A stretch of 39,072 bases of DNA. Source: Bacteroidaceae bacterium (GTDB taxonomy: Bacteria; Bacteroidota; Bacteroidia; Bacteroidales; Bacteroidaceae). The stretch lies in contig JAFSVI010000125.1 of NCBI GenBank assembly GCA_017445145.1, positions 1 to 39,072 of the forward strand, written 5' to 3'. A model generated the notes under the pieces. It made no database searches and was not told the origin of the DNA. It saw only the letters and a program-made list of their open reading frames with translations. The position numbers and the translations under genes are program-made. How positions within the stretch are numbered: position 1 is the first letter of the stretch; every line of letters starts with the position of its first letter. Below are positions 35,050 to 39,072 of the stretch, piece after piece.

Positions 35050-35580
35050 TCAGTTGTAGCCGTTGTTGCGCAGGTATGTGGCCAGTTTCTGCTTACCGCG
35101 CAGCAAGTGGCTCTTCACGGTGTTGGCCGTGACGCCGGTGATGCGCTCGATGTCGCCTATGCTGTGGCCCTCGATGCACTGCAGGGTGACACACGTGCGC
35201 TCCATGTCGGAGAGCACTGCCATGGCGGCATCGATGTCCAAGGCGAGGGTGTCAGGGGCGTCGGCAGCCGCGTCGGCATCTGCCACCGGTTGCTGGGCAT
35301 AGCGCGCCGCCCTGCGGCGTTCGTCGAGGAAGACCCTGTATGCAATGCTGAGGAGCCATGTGCGGAAGCCCGCTGTCTGCCTAAAGCCCCCGATGCCCTG
35401 CCAGGCGCGGATGAACGTCTCCTGTGCCAGGTCGTCGGCCAGCATGGCATCGCCTTGGCAGAGCCTGAGCAGCGTGCGCCTGACGGCCTCCTGATGGCGT
35501 TGCACCAAGAGGCCGAAGGCACGCTGGCTGCCAAAGGCCGCCACTTGCGCCGTCAGGGCTATGTCGGTGAGTGTGTTCAC
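35050..35580 (-). CDS. ECF sigma factor (sigma-70 family)
   Basis: Alternative sigma factor of 176 residues. Region 2 has LLRLCQGDAMLADDLAQETFIRAWQ; region 4 has CIEGHSIGDIERITGVTANTVKSHLLRGKQKL, the helix-turn-helix that reads the -35 element. The only start that fits the family length is GTG at 35580; the frame is open much further upstream, into the preceding gene, but there it encodes low-complexity sequence. It begins 10 bp after the stop of the 357-residue membrane protein and precedes the DUF5056-like gene, so the three form one operon. Confidence 0.92.
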   Translation of the reverse strand: MNTLTDIALTAQVAAFGSQRAFGLLVQRHQEAVRRTLLRLCQGDAMLADDLAQETFIRAWQGIGGFRQTAGFRTWLLSIAYRVFLDERRRAARYAQQPVADADAAADAPDTLALDIDAAMAVLSDMERTCVTLQCIEGHSIGDIERITGVTANTVKSHLLRGKQKLATYLRNNGYN

Positions 35581-35590
35581 GAGTGAGGGG

Positions 35591-36664
35591 TCACTTGGCG
35601 TAGTTGCCGTCCTCGGCGCTGGTGGCGGGGCTGTCGCCGTCTGCCGCCACGTCGCGCGGTTGACGGTAGTAATTGTCCTTGGGCTTCGAGGAGTAGGCAA
35701 TGACAAGCTTTGCCACACCGAGACATGCCACGAGGGCACCGATGCCCCAGAAGCCGTCCCACCCTATCGCGCAGAAGAACACGATGAGGCCCACGCCGAG
35801 GCAGCACTGGCGCACACCGCTCATCCACGTCTCGCGGTTCTCGGCGGCTACGCCATCCACGGTCATGGTGGCAGCAGCGGCGGCACCACTGGCAGCTGCA
35901 TCGGCGGCTCCGTCGGTGGCGTTCCCGTCGGTGGCGGTGGCAGCGTGCGGCGTTGTTGCACCTAGGTCGCCCGGCCGCCTCTGGCGCACGCCGCGGTCGT
36001 TGCGCACGATGAGGTAGATAATGAGGGCGGCAATCCACAGCGGCGCCGTGACAATGCCTATGATGAGTGCCACGACCATGAGTGCCACGACGATGGCCAG
36101 CAGACCTGCCATGATGCCGAGGCCACCGCCCAGCAGACGGCCCCACCACGTGTCGCCGAAGTCGAAATGGAAACTTTTGGTGACGTCGCTGATGAAGTCA
36201 TCGATGTCATCCTCGGCAAGCACGATGCTGTCGGCATCGACGCCATCATAGAGGAATGTGGTGTCATCGGCCAGAGCTTCAAGGGAGTCGCCCATGCGCT
36301 CCAGCTCGTCGCCCATGGCTTCCAGCTCGTCGCCAATCTGCTCGGCCCGCGAGGGGGCGGTGAGCGCCGACGTGGCCATCTGCATGCCCTTGCCGGCCAT
36401 GCGTCCCCCCTGCTTTACCATGGCTTTCACCACGTCGCGCTGCTGCTTCGTGGCCGGGCGGCCGTTGACGGTGACGCCATGTATGGCCACCGTCACCCCC
36501 TTGTCGTGTGCCTTGGTCTGCGTGGCCACGGAGTCGGTGGCGGTTGCGGCACGCATCGTCGCCCCTGGCACGGCGGCCATGAGCATCGTTGCAGCGATGG
36601 CTGCCAGCATTGTGCTTCCTATCGGGCATCGGCCCGGTTGATGTTGTTGTGTAGTTGCTGTCAT
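35591..36664 (-). CDS. membrane protein of an ECF sigma operon, function unknown
   Basis: 357 residues, not recognised. An N-terminal hydrophobic segment (about 16-38) may be a signal or anchor. Then comes a helical, Met- and Glu-rich region with heptad-like EQIGDELEAMGDELERMGDS (about 109-128), a strongly hydrophobic stretch (about 178-222) predicted to cross the membrane twice, an Ala-rich linker, and two further hydrophobic helices (about 290-330) with a charged C-terminus. It is the first gene of the sigma operon. It might sense envelope state or be a target of the sigma factor; the sequence does not say. No TAnnTTTG box is seen upstream, which would fit control by the ECF sigma itself. 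Confidence 0.75.
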   Translation of the reverse strand: MTATTQQHQPGRCPIGSTMLAAIAATMLMAAVPGATMRAATATDSVATQTKAHDKGVTVAIHGVTVNGRPATKQQRDVVKAMVKQGGRMAGKGMQMATSALTAPSRAEQIGDELEAMGDELERMGDSLEALADDTTFLYDGVDADSIVLAEDDIDDFISDVTKSFHFDFGDTWWGRLLGGGLGIMAGLLAIVVALMVVALIIGIVTAPLWIAALIIYLIVRNDRGVRQRRPGDLGATTPHAATATDGNATDGAADAAASGAAAAATMTVDGVAAENRETWMSGVRQCCLGVGLIVFFCAIGWDGFWGIGALVACLGVAKLVIAYSSKPKDNYYRQPRDVAADGDSPATSAEDGNYAK

Positions 36665-36787
36665 AATGTGATGTGAGTTTAGGTTGTTGTCTGCCTAATA
36701 GACGTCGGCGCAGGGCCGTAGGTTGCGCGGCAGTGCGTCAACAGAGGCACAATTAACAATCCTTAACTCATCACCCCGCCATCACCC

Positions 36788-36819
36788 TTTGCCCATGTCG
36801 CCCGATATGCGTACTTTTG
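36788..36819 (+). promoter_or_regulatory. promoter of the DUF6250 gene
   Basis: TTTG (36788-36791), 20 bp, TACTTTTG (36812-36819). The ATG at 36845 is 25 bp downstream. The divergent ECF operon starts 124 bp away. Confidence 0.8.
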
Positions 36820-36844
36820 CGGCCACGCTATCAGCACACTTAGC

Positions 36845-37525
36845 ATGAGAACACTCTGTCTTGCAGCATCGCTGCTCATTGCCATGCCGGCCGTGGCCGC
36901 GTGGCTCATCGAGGCCGAATCGCCGGCCACACGCGTGCTCCTTCGCGCCGACACCCTCGACATCACTTCCCCGCGCGGCTTGTCGCTGTGGTGGGACGAG
37001 GAGCTGACGGCTCCCTGCACGATCGAGTACCGCGCATGTGTGGTCGTGGCCGGAGGACCTTGCGACCGCCTCTCCGACCTCAACAGCTTCTGCATGGCCA
37101 CGGAGCCACGCCCCGGCGCTGCGCCGCGGCCGCCCATGGCTGGCATGGCTGCGCGCGGCGGCCGCTTTGCCGAGAGCTACCGTCTGCAGTGCTACTACCT
37201 GGGCTATGGCGGCAACCACAACACCACGACGCGCTTCCGCCGCTACGACGGCGACACGCTGGCCGTGGCCGATGCCTCGCGCCGGCCCGCCATCCTCGTG
37301 GAGCACACCGACGCTGCCCACCTCCTGCGCCCCAACCATTGGTACAGCGTGCGCATCGACATCGGCGCCGACGGCCGCGTGTGCCACCACATCGACGGCG
37401 AGCTAATCGCCGACTACCTCGACCCGCAGCCACTGCGCCGCGGGTGGTTCGCCTTCCGCACCACATGGAGCCACACGCGTCTCACGGCATTCGCCGTCAC
37501 TCCACAGGCTCCAGGCTCCAGGTGA
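36845..37525 (+). CDS. secreted DUF6250 family protein
   Basis: Secreted beta-rich protein of 226 residues, with a signal peptide (about 1-18) and then a concanavalin-like sandwich fold. Family features are GLSLWWDEELTAPCTIEYR, GGPCDRLSDLNSFCMA, YYLGYGGNHNTTTRFRRYDG and LRPNHWYSVRIDI. Homologues in Bacteroidota usually lie in polysaccharide-use loci and may bind or cleave polysaccharide; the activity is not known to me. It has an insertion rich in Pro, Gly and Ala (about 86-105). Its stop overlaps the convergent GH84 gene by 29 bp. Confidence 0.82.
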   Translation: MRTLCLAASLLIAMPAVAAWLIEAESPATRVLLRADTLDITSPRGLSLWWDEELTAPCTIEYRACVVVAGGPCDRLSDLNSFCMATEPRPGAAPRPPMAGMAARGGRFAESYRLQCYYLGYGGNHNTTTRFRRYDGDTLAVADASRRPAILVEHTDAAHLLRPNHWYSVRIDIGADGRVCHHIDGELIADYLDPQPLRRGWFAFRTTWSHTRLTAFAVTPQAPGSR

Positions 37526-39072
37526 ACATGTCGCCCGCCGCCGGGGTCTCATCGGCGTAGATGATGGCGTTGCCCGTGGGTGAGGCAAGCCACCAGGCAC
37601 GGCCGCTGCGGCCACCGTTGCGTATGGCGAAGCGTCCGCTGGCATCGTCGCGTATGATTTCGTAGGTGTTCCATTCCCGGTCGTAGGCATTGGTGCCGAA
37701 AGCCCCCAGCTCGTTGAGATAGCGGCGCGCCTGATTGTTGGTGATGGCATAGCGCCCCGTCGCGGCGTCGTAGGCCACCGTCCATTCCTGTGTCTGCGGG
37801 TTCACGGTGTTGCGTTTGCGTGCGAATGTGGCCTTGGCTCCGGGCTTAGTGTAGTCGGGGTCGGTGAGATAGCGCCCGGCGGCATCGCGGATGAGGTAAG
37901 TGCCGTTGGCCAGCACCTGCTGCGGGAACACCTCGAGGCGGTAGTCGTAGCGTTCCTTGTAGCTCGCGATGAGCGAGGCCACGCGCTCGCGCAGCCAAGG
38001 CTCGATGTGGCGCGAGGCCACGGCCGGCTGCGCCACCTTGATGCTGCCGCGGAAGTCGCGCGAGCGCAGCGCCTCCTGCTCCTGTGTCATGGAGGCATAG
38101 TGCTCATAGAGCTTCACGAAGCTCTCCTTGTTACCCTCGATGAGCTGGCGGCTCATCATCAGCGACAGCAGCCCGCGGTTGGCCGTGAGGCGCATGGCCA
38201 GCACCCACGGCTCTATCTCGCGCCACAGGTATGTCTCGACGTTGCCATGCTCCAGCTCCGTGGCGGCGCGCGCCATGGCCGAGAAATAGGCACCCAGGGC
38301 CTGCTCGTCGGCGCCCGCTGCCGTGAACCCCGCCGACTCGGCCTCGCGGCGCAGGCCGTGGGCCGTGGGTCCGAGGTCCACGTTGTTGTCGCAGAAGAGG
38401 CGAAACGCCTCGGCATGTGCCGGCACGAGGTGCGCCGTAGCCTGCAGCCACGATGTCTCGGCATCGTAGTGTGTGGTGTTCCAGGTGTAGTCGGCGATGC
38501 TGAAGAGCGAGACCTTCGATGCCTCGCAGTACTCCATCGGGTTGGCGCAGAAGCCGCTCACCAGTGGTGCTATGTCGAGGCCGTTGCCCCATGTGGGCCC
38601 CATCAGCAGGTGGTCGATGCAATAGTCGTTGACGGGATAGTTCAGCCACACGTATGCTTTGCGGCGCAGCTGTGCGTTGACCCATTCCATGTCCTCGCGA
38701 CCCACCATGTCAACCACCGTCGCACCCGTCCACATCACCCGCACCGACGCATCTAAGTGCGTGCCAAGCGTCGCGAGATAGTCGCCATGCGACCAGCTGC
38801 GGTTGTATTGCGTGGGACACATCATCAGCGCATCCACGTCCGCGTGCCGGCGCACGAAGCTTTCGGTGAGGTAGTTGAGAAGCCCCGCCTGTTTGTCGCC
38901 GCGTGTGCCCTCGCCGCTGATGTCGTCGAAGAAAACGCAGAACGACCTCACGCCCAAACGGTACATGGCCTCGCACTTGCGCACGAGCGCCACGCTGTCG
39001 CTGCGCTCCCAGCGTATGTCGCCGCCAGGGTGCACAGCCCACACGAATTTCACACAGTGGCGCCGCGCCGCG
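37497..39072 (-). CDS. glycoside hydrolase family 84 (beta-N-acetylglucosaminidase-like), 5' partial
   Basis: Removes terminal beta-N-acetylglucosamine from glycans or O-GlcNAc proteins. The visible part is about 525 residues; the frame stays open to the window edge (AARRHCVKFVWAVHPGGD), so the GTG at 39053 is not the start and the N-terminal domain lies outside. The catalytic Asp-Asp pair is in FCVFFDDISGEG; VWLNYPVNDYCIDHLLMGP is a family hallmark. A linker helix region follows, and a C-terminal domain (about the last 145 visible residues) with NGTYLIRDAAGRYLTDPDY and RRYLNELGAFG resembles a ricin-type trefoil carbohydrate-binding domain. It overlaps the DUF6250 gene tail to tail. Confidence 0.9.
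   Translation of the reverse strand, partial: AARRHCVKFVWAVHPGGDIRWERSDSVALVRKCEAMYRLGVRSFCVFFDDISGEGTRGDKQAGLLNYLTESFVRRHADVDALMMCPTQYNRSWSHGDYLATLGTHLDASVRVMWTGATVVDMVGREDMEWVNAQLRRKAYVWLNYPVNDYCIDHLLMGPTWGNGLDIAPLVSGFCANPMEYCEASKVSLFSIADYTWNTTHYDAETSWLQATAHLVPAHAEAFRLFCDNNVDLGPTAHGLRREAESAGFTAAGADEQALGAYFSAMARAATELEHGNVETYLWREIEPWVLAMRLTANRGLLSLMMSRQLIEGNKESFVKLYEHYASMTQEQEALRSRDFRGSIKVAQPAVASRHIEPWLRERVASLIASYKERYDYRLEVFPQQVLANGTYLIRDAAGRYLTDPDYTKPGAKATFARKRNTVNPQTQEWTVAYDAATGRYAITNNQARRYLNELGAFGTNAYDREWNTYEIIRDDASGRFAIRNGGRSGRAWWLASPTGNAIIYADETPAAGDMFTWSLEPVE

Overview
The window looks like chromosomal DNA from a GC-rich member of the Bacteroidales, probably Prevotellaceae or a close relative. 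The evidence is a full set of Bacteroidota-type promoters (TTTG or TTG, about 20 bp, then TAnnTTTG), an RprX/RprY two-component pair, a PurF-like protein that begins MGGFFG, DUF3822, DUF5056 and DUF6250 proteins, an ECF sigma operon, and secreted enzymes with short C-terminal tails of the form YDLAGRRV...G(I/L)..V...RRVV.R. Family names come from recognising motifs by eye; no search was run.

Layout. 1-4052: the end of an unidentified gene, prfC (release factor 3), a cyclophilin lipoprotein, and on the other strand an RlpA-like protein followed by a nitroreductase. 4195-6600: an orphan polysaccharide co-polymerase/tyrosine kinase with a Tyr-Gly repeat tail. 6601-6839: two strong hairpins. 6840-12758 (minus strand): asnA, a PurF paralogue without the catalytic cysteine, a SulP anion transporter and a RecD-like helicase. 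12875-17862 (plus strand): a pilin-like membrane protein, DUF3822, rsmD, a ClC channel with CBS domains, and fmt; a terminator-like hairpin sits inside the start of the DUF3822 gene. 17903-22663: a giant secreted C10 cysteine protease with EF-hand, leucine-rich and MBG-like modules.

22664-29442 is an accessory region: a 217-bp non-coding inverted-repeat element, a GH2 enzyme, an AraC regulator with its own promoter, and a GH43 enzyme, closed by a 23-bp perfect hairpin. It looks like a small carbohydrate-use cluster without SusC/SusD, probably acting on plant or host glycans; the substrate is not proven. 29443-31748 is rprX-rprY (minus strand), followed by der (plus), a GH16 enzyme (minus), an ECF operon (minus: membrane protein, sigma factor, DUF5056 anti-sigma-like protein), a DUF6250 protein (plus), and a GH84 enzyme (minus) that runs off the end of the window.

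No tRNA, rRNA, CRISPR array, transposase or phage gene was recognised. The points most worth a second look are the terminator-like hairpin inside the DUF3822 gene, the cysteine-less PurF paralogue, the dispersed ACGAATT palindromes, the modular C10 protease, the hexanucleotide repeat in the kinase tail, and the apparently leaderless rprX transcript.
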